In this document: piece after piece, positions 53,499 through 62,114 of the stretch | Layout: each line of letters opens with the position of its first letter | How positions within the stretch are numbered: position 1 is the stretch's first letter | Assembly (NCBI RefSeq): GCF_031679605.1 | Contig: NZ_CP117522.1 | Span: forward strand, 248,001-312,000 | Direction: 5' to 3' | From: Streptomyces luomodiensis | GTDB lineage: Bacteria > Actinomycetota > Actinomycetes > Streptomycetales > Streptomycetaceae | Length of the DNA stretch: 64,000 nt | Translations under genes and position numbers: made by a program | Notes under the pieces: model-generated | Told to the model about the DNA's origin: nothing | Databases searched by the model: none | What the model saw: only the letters and a program-made list of their open reading frames with translations

Positions 53499-54383
53499 AT
53501 GAAGACATCCGGGAGCACAAACGACCTAGGGGTGTTCCCGCCCCGGCCGAACGCGATTGAGGAACTGTTCGGCACCTCGAAGGTCGTCATCGGCGTGGTA
53601 CATCTGCCACCGCTGCCCGGCAGCCCGCATTACCAGGGCGCCCCGCTGGACGAGATCTGCGCCTTCGCGGTCGAGGAGGCGCGGGCCTATCTGGAGGGCG
53701 GCTGCCACGGGCTGATCGTGGAGAACCACTGGGACATCCCGTTCCTCAAACCGGGCGAACACGGCTATGAGACATCGGCGGCGATGGCCGTGGTGACCGA
53801 CCGGGTGCGGCACTCCCTGCTGGAGGATGCCGGCGGCAGGCTGGGGGTCAGCGTGCTGTCCAACGCCGCCGAATGCGCGATCGCCTCCGCCTGGTCCGGC
53901 GGCGGCGGGTTCGTACGGGTCAACCAGTGGGCCAATGCCTATGTCGCCAACGAGGGCATCATCGAGGGCCAGTCGGCACACGCCACCCGCTATCGCAGCC
54001 GGATCGGCGCCGGCCCGGTCAAGGTCTTCGCCGATGTGCACGTCAAGCACGGTTCGCACGCCATCGTCGCCGACCGCACGCTGGCCGAACAGACGGAGGA
54101 CGCCGAGTTCTTCGGCGCCGATGTGCTGATCGCCACCGGCTCCCGGACCGGGGACGCCGCCTCACTGGAGGAGGTCGAGGGCATCGCCGCCCACACCACC
54201 CTGCCGGTGGTGATCGGCTCCGGTATCACCGCGGGCAACATCGGCGGCCTGCTGCCCGCCTGCGACGGTGTGATCGTCGCGTCCTCGGTGAAGGACAACG
54301 GCCGCTGGTGGGGCCGGGTCGACCAGGCCAAGGTCCGCGAGCTGACCGCCGCGGCGGCCAAGGCCGGAGTGGTGCTCCCGTGA
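53499..54383 (+). CDS. BtpA/SgcQ-family protein
   Basis: A 294-residue TIM-barrel-like protein from ATG 53499 (GAGGTGG upstream). VVIGVVHLPPLPGSPHYQG, GCHGLIVENHWDIPFLKPG, VKVFADVHVKHGSHA, LIATGSRTGD and VVIGSGITAGNIGGLLPACDGVIVASSVK are the conserved BtpA segments. Members include SgcQ of the E. coli sgc sugar operon and a photosystem I assembly factor in cyanobacteria. Their chemistry is not established, although the barrel resembles nucleotide/sugar aldolase or synthase folds. It is the first gene of the operon, directly after the operator. Confidence 0.9.
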   Translation: MKTSGSTNDLGVFPPRPNAIEELFGTSKVVIGVVHLPPLPGSPHYQGAPLDEICAFAVEEARAYLEGGCHGLIVENHWDIPFLKPGEHGYETSAAMAVVTDRVRHSLLEDAGGRLGVSVLSNAAECAIASAWSGGGGFVRVNQWANAYVANEGIIEGQSAHATRYRSRIGAGPVKVFADVHVKHGSHAIVADRTLAEQTEDAEFFGADVLIATGSRTGDAASLEEVEGIAAHTTLPVVIGSGITAGNIGGLLPACDGVIVASSVKDNGRWWGRVDQAKVRELTAAAAKAGVVLP

Positions 54384-55315
54384 TCGTCTTCTGCGGGTAC
54401 GCCAACATCGACCTGACCGTCGGTGTTCCGGAGCTGCCCGCTCCCGGTGCCCGCGTGCAGGCGACCGCCATCCGCCATGGCCACGGCGGGATGGCTGCCA
54501 ACGCCTCGGCGGCCGCGGCCCGGACGGGGGCCGATGCGTGGTTCGCCGGCGTGGTCGGACCGGATCCGCAGAGTACGGCGTTCCTCGCCGCACTCGCCGC
54601 CGACGGGGTCCGCACCGACTGGACGGCCCGCACCGGCACCCTCACCACCGCTGTCGTGCTGCTCACCCCGGACGGTGAGCGCGCCGTCATCAGCCAGGAC
54701 GACGAGCTGGACGCCCAGCACATCGTCCGCACGGCGCGGGCGGCGCGCGAGGCCGGGGCGGACTGGCTCTACCTCGACGGCTACCGCTTCCCCGAGGCCG
54801 CCGCCGCGCTGGCCGAGGCCGCCGCCGGCGCCCCGGCCGGGGAGCCCGGACCCGGCCTGGTGGTGGACCTCGACGGCTGCGACCGGGTCGAGGCCCTGCG
54901 CACCGCGCTGGCCACGGCCGATCACGTGGTCATCGGCCGGCCGCTGGCCGTCGCGCTGCTCGGCGGAGAGCCGGCCCTGGCTCGGGCCGCCGCCGAGATG
55001 GACGTCCATCTGGTCGTGACCGACGGTTCGCGCGGCTGGACACTGCTGACCCCGGCCGGCGAACGCCACGACGGCCCGGCGATCGAAGTGGACACGGTCG
55101 ACGCCACCGGGGCCGGGGACTGCTTCACCGGCGCGTACTGCGCCGAACTGGACCGGGGCCGGCCCCCGCTGGAGGCGGCGCGCTTCGCCGCCGTCGCCGC
55201 CGGCCTGTCCTGCACCCGGCCCGGCGCCCGGGAGGGGCTGCCCGACCGGCGGGCCATCGACTCCTGGCTCGAAGCCCACGCCACTTTTGCCCCGGAGCGG
55301 GCCCGCTCCCAGTAG
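54380..55315 (+). CDS. PfkB-family carbohydrate/nucleoside kinase
   Basis: A 311-residue kinase from GTG 54380 (GTGA overlap). The N-terminal IVFCGYANIDLTVGVPELPAPG and GHGGMAANASAAAARTGADAWFAGVVG form the substrate side. The C-terminal DTVDATGAGDCFTGAYCAEL has the catalytic Asp and anion hole of the second PfkB signature. It should phosphorylate the sugar or nucleoside brought in by the ABC transporter. Confidence 0.93.
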   Translation: MIVFCGYANIDLTVGVPELPAPGARVQATAIRHGHGGMAANASAAAARTGADAWFAGVVGPDPQSTAFLAALAADGVRTDWTARTGTLTTAVVLLTPDGERAVISQDDELDAQHIVRTARAAREAGADWLYLDGYRFPEAAAALAEAAAGAPAGEPGPGLVVDLDGCDRVEALRTALATADHVVIGRPLAVALLGGEPALARAAAEMDVHLVVTDGSRGWTLLTPAGERHDGPAIEVDTVDATGAGDCFTGAYCAELDRGRPPLEAARFAAVAAGLSCTRPGAREGLPDRRAIDSWLEAHATFAPERARSQ

Positions 55316-55328
55316 ACAAGGAGAGCAG

Positions 55329-56339
55329 ATGCGCCAGACAGTGACGGCCGTGGTCGCGCTGGGCCTGCTGCTGACGACCGTCGGCTGCGACACCCAGGCC
55401 CGCCGCGAGATGGCGGCCGAGAAGAAGAACACCGAACAGGGCCCACCGCCGCCCGCGGAGGTCGCCGACTCCTGTACCGTCCGCGGCCACACTCCGAAGA
55501 TCGGTATCGTCCCCATCAACCTCCAGGCGCTGTTCTTCAACCAGATCAACACCGGCGCCCGGACCGTGGCCCGCAAGGCCGGTGTCAAAACCCAGATCGT
55601 CAACGGCAACGACGACTCCGCCACCCAGGCCAACGCCATCGACGACCTGGTCGCCAACCACTACGACGCCATCATCGTGGACGCGGTCGACACCGAGGGC
55701 ATCAAGCCCGCCATCCGCCGGGCCAAGGCGGCAGGCGTGCCGGTCGTCGCCGTGGACGCCACCGTGGATGACCCCGCGGTCTCCGTCCAGGTCGGCACCG
55801 GCAACGTGGAAGGCGGCCGGCGGATCGGCGAGGCCCTGCTCAAGACCGCCGGCAACCGCGGTGGTGTCGGCGTCGTCGGCGCGCTCAACAGCACCATCCA
55901 GAACGAGCGGCAGAAAGGATTCACCGACACCGTCACCGCCAAGGGCATGAAGATCCAGAACGTGGTCGACGGCCGCAACATCCAGGAGAACGCCCAGACC
56001 GCCGCCGAGAACCTGCTCACCCGCGACCCCGGCCTGAAGTACGCCTACGCCACCGGGGAGCCCGCGCTGATCGGCCTGGCCGCCGCCGTGGTCAGCCAGC
56101 ACCGCACCGAGGACCTCAAGGTCGTCGGGTGGGATCTGTCCAGCCAGGCCGTCGACGGGCTGCGGGACGGCTGGATCACCGGCGTCCTGCAGCAGAACAC
56201 CTTCCGGTTCGGCTACGAGGCCATGAATTCCGCGATCGACCTGGCCTGCGGCCGCGCCACCCGCAAAAACGTGCCCGTTCCCACCCAGCTGGTGACCCCG
56301 GACAACGTCAAGAACTACCTCTACTACCTGGAGAAGTGA
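55329..56339 (+). CDS. Sugar ABC transporter substrate-binding lipoprotein
   Basis: A 336-residue protein from ATG 55329 (AAGGAGAG upstream). A lipoprotein signal peptide ends in the lipobox TTVGC. The mature part is a type I periplasmic-binding fold (RbsB-like): KIGIVPINLQALFFNQINTGARTVARKAG, AIIVDAVDTEGIKPAIRRAKAAGVPVVAVDA, VVGWDLSSQAVDGLRDGWITGVLQQNTFRFGYEA. It should capture a sugar or sugar-like ligand outside the membrane and deliver it to the adjacent permease. Confidence 0.93.
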   Translation: MRQTVTAVVALGLLLTTVGCDTQARREMAAEKKNTEQGPPPPAEVADSCTVRGHTPKIGIVPINLQALFFNQINTGARTVARKAGVKTQIVNGNDDSATQANAIDDLVANHYDAIIVDAVDTEGIKPAIRRAKAAGVPVVAVDATVDDPAVSVQVGTGNVEGGRRIGEALLKTAGNRGGVGVVGALNSTIQNERQKGFTDTVTAKGMKIQNVVDGRNIQENAQTAAENLLTRDPGLKYAYATGEPALIGLAAAVVSQHRTEDLKVVGWDLSSQAVDGLRDGWITGVLQQNTFRFGYEAMNSAIDLACGRATRKNVPVPTQLVTPDNVKNYLYYLEK

Positions 56340-57106
56340 TGGGCGAGAGCGCGCTGGTCTCCCTGAGAGGAATCACCAAATCGTTCGGCGCCGTCCGCTC
56401 GCTGCGCGGCGTCGACCTGACCCTGGCCCCGGGCGAGGTGCTCGGCCTGGTCGGCGACAACGGCGCCGGGAAGTCGACCCTGATGAAGGTCCTGGCCGGT
56501 GCGGTGCAGCACGATGGCGGGCAGATCTCCATCGACGGCCGCGACGTCCGCTTCACCAGCCCCGCCGACGCCCGCCGCGAGCGGGTCGGCATCGTCTACC
56601 AGGACCTCGCCCTGTGCGACACGCTCGATGTGGCCAGCAACCTGTTCCTCGGCCGTGAACCGCGCAAAGGCCCCTTCATCGACCGCGCGACGATGCACGC
56701 CCGAGCGGCCGAAACCCTCTCCGAACTGCACGTCCGGGTGAAGTCCACCTACCAGGAGATCGGCGAGCTGTCCGGAGGACAGCGGCAGGCCGTGGCGATC
56801 GCCCGAGCGGTGTCCTTCCGCCCGCGCGTGCTGATCCTGGACGAGCCCACCGCCGCGCTCGCCGTCGCCGAGGTGCGGCAGGTGCTGAAGATGATCCGCG
56901 ACGTCGCCGCCCAGGGCGTCGGCGTCATCCTGATCACCCACCGATTGCAGGACCTGTTCGAGGTCTGCGACCGGATCACCGTGATGTACGAGGGGCGCAG
57001 CGTCGAGGACGCCCCGATCTCCGAACTCGACATCGAACGGCTCGTCGCCATGATCACTCGATCCGACGTCACGACCGGCGGGCCCGGCACCACGGAGGTG
57101 GCCTGA
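56339..57106 (+). CDS. Sugar ABC transporter ATP-binding protein, single domain
   Basis: A 255-residue ATPase from ATG 56339 (TGATG overlap). Walker A GDNGAGKST, signature LSGGQRQ, Walker B VLILDEP and switch His in LITHRLQ are all intact. It has one nucleotide-binding domain, as in FrcA-like transporters, rather than the fused double domain of RbsA, so it probably works as a homodimer. Confidence 0.95.
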   Translation: MGESALVSLRGITKSFGAVRSLRGVDLTLAPGEVLGLVGDNGAGKSTLMKVLAGAVQHDGGQISIDGRDVRFTSPADARRERVGIVYQDLALCDTLDVASNLFLGREPRKGPFIDRATMHARAAETLSELHVRVKSTYQEIGELSGGQRQAVAIARAVSFRPRVLILDEPTAALAVAEVRQVLKMIRDVAAQGVGVILITHRLQDLFEVCDRITVMYEGRSVEDAPISELDIERLVAMITRSDVTTGGPGTTEVA

Positions 57107-57107
57107 G

Positions 57108-58127
57108 ATGAGCGCCGACACCGCGATGCGCACCACCGCCGTACTGGGCCGGCCCCCGGGCCGCTGGCAGCGCGCCAACAAGGCCACCGTGGCCATGCTC
57201 GGCGTGGGCGTCGCACTCTTCCTCGGCTTCGGTATCGCCGCCCCCAACTTCCTGACCTTCACCAACCTGTCCAACCTGGCCACACAGGTGGCGATCACCC
57301 TGATCGTGGCGGTCGCCATGACCTTCGTGATCAGCACCGGGCAGATCGACCTGTCCGTGGGATCGATCCTCGCGTTCACCGCCACCTGCACCGCCGAGAT
57401 GCTCCAGGCCGGCTGGGACTCCTCCGTGGTGATCGTCGTGGCGCTGCTCGCCGGGCTCTTCTGGGGCGCGGTCAACGGATGGCTGTCGGCCTATCAGAAG
57501 ATCCCCCCGTTCATCGTCACCCTGGCCACCATGTCGGTCGTCCGCGGCCTGGCACAGCTGTGGACGAAGGGGTTCTCCGTCCCCATCGACGCCCGGCTCT
57601 TCGTCGCCAAGCTCGGCGACGCCTCCTTCCTCGGACTGTCCGCGCTGGCCTGGATCGCCCTGGTCGCGGTCGCCATCGGAGCGGTCCTGCTGTCGAAGCT
57701 GCCGTTCGGCTCCTATGTCAACGGCATCGGCTCCCAGGAGGAGTCGGTGCGGCGAGCCGGGGTGAACACTGCCCGGATCAAGATGCTCACCCTGATGCTG
57801 ACCGGTGTGGCCGCCGGCGTCGCCGGGCTGCTCACCGCGGCCCGGCTGGGCTCCGGCTCCGCCAACTCCGGGCAGGGCTTCGAACTCACCGTGATCGCCG
57901 CGGTCGTGCTCGGTGGCACCAACCTGTTCGGCGGCCGGGGCACCGTGCTCGGCACCGTCATCGGCGCCCTCATCACCGGAGTCATCGCCAACGGCCTCAA
58001 CCTGCTCGGGGTGAGCCCGTTCCTCACCCCCATCGTCACCGGACTGGTGCTGCTCGCCGCGATCTGGCTGAACCTGCGCGGCCGGGCGATGGCCGATCTG
58101 TTCGCCCATCTGACGGGCCGCTCATGA
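57108..58127 (+). CDS. Sugar ABC transporter permease (RbsC-like)
   Basis: A 339-residue membrane protein with about 8-10 hydrophobic helices. FVISTGQIDLSVGSILAFTATCTAEM and IPPFIVTLATMSVVRGLAQLW are typical of the BPD_transp_2 family. YVNGIGSQEESVRRAGVNTARIKM is the cytoplasmic coupling loop, and GGTNLFGGRGTVLGTVIGALI follows near the C-terminus. ATG 57108 starts one base after the ATPase stop. Confidence 0.95.
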   Translation: MSADTAMRTTAVLGRPPGRWQRANKATVAMLGVGVALFLGFGIAAPNFLTFTNLSNLATQVAITLIVAVAMTFVISTGQIDLSVGSILAFTATCTAEMLQAGWDSSVVIVVALLAGLFWGAVNGWLSAYQKIPPFIVTLATMSVVRGLAQLWTKGFSVPIDARLFVAKLGDASFLGLSALAWIALVAVAIGAVLLSKLPFGSYVNGIGSQEESVRRAGVNTARIKMLTLMLTGVAAGVAGLLTAARLGSGSANSGQGFELTVIAAVVLGGTNLFGGRGTVLGTVIGALITGVIANGLNLLGVSPFLTPIVTGLVLLAAIWLNLRGRAMADLFAHLTGRS

Positions 58128-59182
58128 GCGGCGGCCCCCTCCCCCGTACGGTGACCACGGTGACCGGCCCCGTGCCCAGCACCGGGCTCGGTCTCACCCT
58201 CACCCATGAGCATCTGCGCAACGACGTCCGCAAGGCCGCCACCACCCCGGCCGACCCCGGGCTCGGCCATCTGCGCGACGCCCGCACCACACCCGAACTG
58301 GCCTGGCTGCTGCGCGAGCAGCCCTACGCCTGCCTGGACCACTGTGTGCTCGACGACACCGAAGGGATGCTGGCCGACCTGCGCGCGTTCGCCGCCGGCG
58401 GGGGCGGCACGATCGTCGATGTCACCCCGGGCGGACTGGGCCGCGACCCGGAGGTGCTGCGCGCGCTGTCCGAAGACAGCGGAGTACGGGTCGTCATGGG
58501 CTGCGGCTGGTACCTGGAGCCCTACCACCCCCGCCCGCTGTCGCCGGCGGACGAGCGCCGGCTCGCCGTCGCCTTGCTGGCCGAGTTCACCGAGGGCGCC
58601 GACGGCACCGGGATCCGGCCGGGCGTCATCGGCGAGATCGGAGTCTCCCCACGGTTCACCGAGGGCGAGCGCACCGCGCTGCGCGCCGCCGCGCGTACCC
58701 AGCGCGAGACCGGTGTCCCCCTCTATGTCCACCTGCCCGGCTGGCAGCGCCGCGCCCACGAGGTCCTCGACCTGGTGCTGGGAGAGTACGGGGTGGCGCC
58801 GGCCGCCGTGGTGCTGTGCCACATGGACCCCTCGCACGCCGACCCGGACTATCAGCGGTCGGTCGCCGACCGCGGCGTCTGGCTCGAGTTCGACATGATC
58901 GGCATGCCGTTCCGCTACCCCGGCGAGGGGCAGTCCCCGGCACCCCACGAGACCGCGCACGCGATCGCCGGGCTCATCGCCCGCGGCCACGGTGACCGCC
59001 TGCTGCTCAGCCACGACGTGTTCCTCAAGAGCATGCTCACCGCCTACGGCGGCAACGGCTTCCGCTATGTGCCGGAGCTGTTCCTCTCCCGGCTCGTCGA
59101 GCACGGCGTTCCCCAGCGAACCGCGGCGGACCTGCTGCGCGCCAACCCGGCCCGGCTGTTCGAACACGCCGCCTCGTCCTGA
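58124..59182 (+). CDS. Phosphotriesterase-family metal-dependent hydrolase
   Basis: A 352-residue TIM-barrel amidohydrolase from ATG 58124 (ATGA overlap). Metal ligands are visible: HEHL near residue 27, a Glu in GVIGEIGVS in place of the carboxylated Lys, His in LYVHLPG, His in LCHMDPSHAD and Asp in LLSHDVF. Such members are usually lactonases or phospholactone/phosphodiester hydrolases of sugars rather than true organophosphate hydrolases. It probably opens a sugar lactone or cleaves an intermediate after kinase action. Confidence 0.9.
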   Translation: MSGGPLPRTVTTVTGPVPSTGLGLTLTHEHLRNDVRKAATTPADPGLGHLRDARTTPELAWLLREQPYACLDHCVLDDTEGMLADLRAFAAGGGGTIVDVTPGGLGRDPEVLRALSEDSGVRVVMGCGWYLEPYHPRPLSPADERRLAVALLAEFTEGADGTGIRPGVIGEIGVSPRFTEGERTALRAAARTQRETGVPLYVHLPGWQRRAHEVLDLVLGEYGVAPAAVVLCHMDPSHADPDYQRSVADRGVWLEFDMIGMPFRYPGEGQSPAPHETAHAIAGLIARGHGDRLLLSHDVFLKSMLTAYGGNGFRYVPELFLSRLVEHGVPQRTAADLLRANPARLFEHAASS

Positions 59183-59228
59183 CCACCGTCCCAGCGTTTC
59201 CCCCGATCCCCGCACCAAGGAGCACCCC

Positions 59229-59975
59229 GTGAGCCGTGTCCTGATAGCCGGTGAGAGCTGGATCTCCCAGTCCACGCACATCAAGGGAGTCGACTCGTTC
59301 ACCACCAGTACCTATGTGACCGGCGTCGAACCGTTGCGCCGGGCGCTGGAGGGCCGCGGGCACCAGGTCGCGCACCTGCCCGCGCACCTGGTACCCGGGC
59401 AGTTCCCGGGCGATGCCGAGGCACTCGCCGCCTACGACGTCGTCATACTCTCCGACATCGGGGCGAACTCCCTCCAGCTCGCCCCCGAGGTGTTCGAGCA
59501 GGGCACGCCGGGTGCCGACCGGATCGACGCACTGCGCGGGTGGGTCGGCGACGGCGGCGGGCTGCTGATGGTCGGCGGCTACCTCTCCTTCACCGGTTTC
59601 GAGGGCAAGGCCGCCTACCGCAACACCGCGCTGCACGAGGTGCTGCCGGTCGAGCTGCTGCCCGAGGACGACCGCGTCGAACTCCCCGCGGGCGGCCGCC
59701 CGTCGGCCGTCGGCACCGGCCATCCCGCCCTCGGCGGTGTGACCGGCGAGTGGCCGCTGCTGCTCGGCTACAACCGCGTCCGGCCGCGTCCCGGCGCCGA
59801 GGTCCTGGCCACCCTGGGCGGCGATCCCCTGGTGGCGGTGGCCGAGTACGGCTCGGGACGGTCGGCGGTCTTCACCTCCGACTGCTCCCCGCACTGGGCG
59901 CCCGCATCGTTCTGCGAGCAGTGGGACGGCTACGCCCAGGTGTTCGGCGGCCTCGTCGAATGGCTGTCCCGATGA
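59229..59975 (+). CDS. ThuA-like glutamine-amidotransferase-fold protein
   Basis: A 248-residue protein from GTG 59229 (AAGGAGC upstream). RVLIAGESWISQSTHIKGVDSF, YDVVILSDIGANSLQL, WVGDGGGLLMVGGYLSFTGFEGKA and SGRSAVFTSDCSPHWAP give a class I GATase-like flavodoxin fold without the amidotransferase Cys-His-Glu set in its usual place. Members are found in sugar catabolic loci; their biochemical role is unclear. Confidence 0.8.
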   Translation: MSRVLIAGESWISQSTHIKGVDSFTTSTYVTGVEPLRRALEGRGHQVAHLPAHLVPGQFPGDAEALAAYDVVILSDIGANSLQLAPEVFEQGTPGADRIDALRGWVGDGGGLLMVGGYLSFTGFEGKAAYRNTALHEVLPVELLPEDDRVELPAGGRPSAVGTGHPALGGVTGEWPLLLGYNRVRPRPGAEVLATLGGDPLVAVAEYGSGRSAVFTSDCSPHWAPASFCEQWDGYAQVFGGLVEWLSR

Positions 59976-60604
59976 GCCGGAGCCGGTCCGAGCAGCTCCT
60001 CGAGGCCGCTGCCCCGACCATGGACCGGGCGCTGCGCATGCGTTTCGTCACGGAGGTCACGGCCGGCACGATCAGCGACGCCGACTACGCCGACTACCTG
60101 GAGATCGAGGCCGCGTTCGTGGAGACGGCCACCCGACTGCACGGACTGGCCGTGTGGGGCGCGCCCAACCGGACGGCGCTGGAGCGCAACGCACGGGCGG
60201 TCCACGCGCTGACCACCACCCAGGCGGACTACTTCCGCGAAGCCCGCGCCGCCTGGCCCGTCCCCGCCCGGCCGGACGCCGCCCGGCGGGCCGAGGTGTT
60301 GTCGCGGTACGCGCTCGACGTGGCACGGGAAGGCGGCTACCCGGCGGTGATGACGATGCTGTTCGCCGCGGAGAGCCTGTACCTCACCTGGTGCACCCGG
60401 GCACATGAGCGCGGCACCGTCCCCGAGGGCGCGATGAGCGCATGGGTGTCGCTCCATGCCGACCAGACGTTCCGGGACGGGGTACGGGCACTGGCAGCGG
60501 AGGTCGACGCCCTGCCGGACGACCTACCCCAGGAGCGGCTGACCCGCTGGTTCACCGGCATGCTCGAGGCCGAAATCGCCTTCCATGACGCCGTGTTCGG
60601 GTAG
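59972..60604 (+). CDS. TenA/THI-4-family protein
   Basis: A 210-residue helical protein from ATG 59972 (ATGA overlap). Helix pairs include FVTEVTAGTISDADYADYLEIEAAFVETATRLHG and VMTMLFAAESLYLTWCTRAHE, with the typical ExxYxxW/C region, and FTGMLEAEIAFHDAVFG at the end. TenA enzymes hydrolyse aminopyrimidines in thiamine salvage, but the family also contains PqqC-like and unknown members. Its presence in a sugar-ABC operon suggests that the imported compound may carry a pyrimidine or other nitrogen heterocycle. Confidence 0.85.
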   Translation: MSRSRSEQLLEAAAPTMDRALRMRFVTEVTAGTISDADYADYLEIEAAFVETATRLHGLAVWGAPNRTALERNARAVHALTTTQADYFREARAAWPVPARPDAARRAEVLSRYALDVAREGGYPAVMTMLFAAESLYLTWCTRAHERGTVPEGAMSAWVSLHADQTFRDGVRALAAEVDALPDDLPQERLTRWFTGMLEAEIAFHDAVFG

Positions 60605-60618
60605 CCGAAAGGTCGTGC

Positions 60619-61326
60619 TCACCGGGTCGCGGCCGCCGCGTTGCGGATCCAGCTGCGGAATTCGATCGCCAGGTGTTCGCAGTGCCCCTCGATCATCGAA
60701 TCCGGGGCGGCGGACGGATAGATGACGCGTACGACGACGTCCGCGCCGGTATCGGTGTCCCGCGCTTGGTGCAGGCAGTACGCGAAGGGGGTGCCGTCAT
60801 CCAAGCTGAGGAGAGCGTTCATCAGCGTCACCGGGTAGGACGCGTCGAGGTACGCGCCGACCGGAGCAGGCAGTTCGTGGGCCACCGAGACCTTGAACCG
60901 GGTGAGGTGGCCGCCGATCGTCTCCACCATCCCTCCGGTGTAGTTCGGCGGCTCCACGTAGTGCTCGGGGTGCGCGTTGACGAGCGACATCTTGTCCTGG
61001 AAGCGGCCGGTGCCGGCCTGGGCGTGGAACCAGCCGGCCAGGTCGGTGCCGCTGAGTCCGCGAACGTGGAATTCTGTGCGTGACTCACGGTAGGTGCCGC
61101 CCGAAGCCGAGATGAGCTCCTTCTGGTAACGGTCTCCGGCGTCTATCTGCTCGGCAAGGAGGTCCATCATCACCTGACCACTGGCTACCGTCTTCAGGTT
61201 CTTCAGGGCTCGCCGTGCGGCCTTCAGCTCCCACTGGTCGATTGCGGACTCGTCGAAGGTGCGGCCCATGGTGTGCACTTCGACTGTCACCGAGGTGGAC
61301 GATTGCACGTCGGCACTGGCGCTCAC
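60619..61326 (-). CDS. Unknown 235-residue protein divergent from a TetR gene
   Basis: GTG 61326 (SASADVQSSTSVTVEVHTMG) is chosen because AAAGGA lies 7 nt upstream. The protein has no signal peptide or membrane helix. Notable segments are WELKAARRALKNLKTVASGQVMMDLLAEQ, EFHVRGLSGTDLAGWFHAQ, EHYVEPPNYTGGMVETIGGHLTRFKVS and EGHCEHLAIEFRSWIRNAA. It looks soluble and mixed alpha/beta. I do not recognise the family. It is likely under control of the divergent TetR regulator whose operator lies about 100 bp away. Confidence 0.75.
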   Translation of the reverse strand: MSASADVQSSTSVTVEVHTMGRTFDESAIDQWELKAARRALKNLKTVASGQVMMDLLAEQIDAGDRYQKELISASGGTYRESRTEFHVRGLSGTDLAGWFHAQAGTGRFQDKMSLVNAHPEHYVEPPNYTGGMVETIGGHLTRFKVSVAHELPAPVGAYLDASYPVTLMNALLSLDDGTPFAYCLHQARDTDTGADVVVRVIYPSAAPDSMIEGHCEHLAIEFRSWIRNAAAATR

Positions 61327-61403
61327 TGCGTTTCCTTTCGTGACGCGACGCATCGCGCCGGTGCCGTGGCGAAGTGACCGGCGCGCGAGATGCGTTGACC
61401 TGC

Positions 61404-61448
61404 TTGTCGCAGGTCTGACAGCGACCCTAAGATGCATTCATGCATCTT
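61404..61448 (+). promoter_or_regulatory. TetR gene promoter and operator; predicted leaderless start
   Basis: TTGTCG (61404-61409), an 18-bp spacer and TAAGAT (61428-61433) form a reasonable -35/-10 pair that predicts transcription start near 61440, the A of the ATG. The 20-bp inverted repeat AAGATGCATTCATGCATCTT (61429-61448; 9-bp arms, 2-bp spacer) overlaps both the -10 element and the start codon. No ribosome binding site is seen upstream. Confidence 0.6.
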
Positions 61449-62036
61449 GCAAGGTCGGAATCCACTCCCCGGCGTCGCCGGCATGGCGCAGAGCTCAGGG
61501 CCGCGCTGCTCGACGCCGCATGGGAGGAGCTGATGGAACGCGGATACGCGGGGCTCACCTTCGCCGCGGTCGCGGAACGCGCCGGCACCAGTCGGCCGGT
61601 CGTCAACCGCCACTGGGCGACCAAGGACATGCTCGTTCGTGATGCCATCGGCCGTGCCAGCGATCAGTTCTCGCTCGTCGACCCTGACACCGGGTCCCTG
61701 CGCGATGACACGATCGCGCTGCTCGAACAGCTCAACGGGGCGTTCACCATGTTCGCCGTGGCCATGACCGCACAGTTGGCCGCCTACTTCGAGGAGACGG
61801 GAACAACGCCTGCCGAGCTGCGTGCGTCCTTGATCGATCAGAGGTGGGCGCTGATCGAGTCCGTCACGCACCGCGCCGTCGAACGAGGGGAGATCGATGG
61901 TGCGAAGCTGACCTCACGCATCGCGCGGTTGCCCTACGACTTGCTCAGACACGAAGTACTCATGGACCTGAGGCCGATGTCTTCCCAAGCCATCCAGGAG
62001 ATCGTCGATACCATCTTCATCCCCGTGGTCACCTGA
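61440..62036 (+). CDS. TetR-family transcriptional regulator
   Basis: A 198-residue protein. The N-terminal HTH is LRAALLDAAWEELMERGYAGLTFAAVAERAGTSRPVVNRHWATKDMLVRDAI, with a ligand-binding domain of the TetR_C type after it (LIDQRWALIESVTHRAVERGEIDGAKL). ATG 61440 sits inside a 20-bp palindrome that is probably its own operator. It is divergent from the unknown gene at 60619-61326. Confidence 0.93.
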   Translation: MHLARSESTPRRRRHGAELRAALLDAAWEELMERGYAGLTFAAVAERAGTSRPVVNRHWATKDMLVRDAIGRASDQFSLVDPDTGSLRDDTIALLEQLNGAFTMFAVAMTAQLAAYFEETGTTPAELRASLIDQRWALIESVTHRAVERGEIDGAKLTSRIARLPYDLLRHEVLMDLRPMSSQAIQEIVDTIFIPVVT

Positions 62037-62048
62037 GGTGAAGCGCAA

Positions 62049-62078
62049 CGAGCCCACTCCGCATGCGGAGTGGGCTCG
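62049..62078. terminator. Perfect 30-bp palindrome, probable bidirectional terminator
   Basis: Beginning CGAGCCCACTCCGCA and followed by its exact reverse complement, this sequence can form a 15-bp GC-rich hairpin with practically no loop. It starts 12 bp after the TetR stop and lies between convergent genes. There is no clear T tract, which is common for actinomycete terminators. Confidence 0.7.
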
Positions 62079-62114
62079 TCCCCTGAGCGCTGGGCAGGCC
62101 TTGCACCTGCATCT

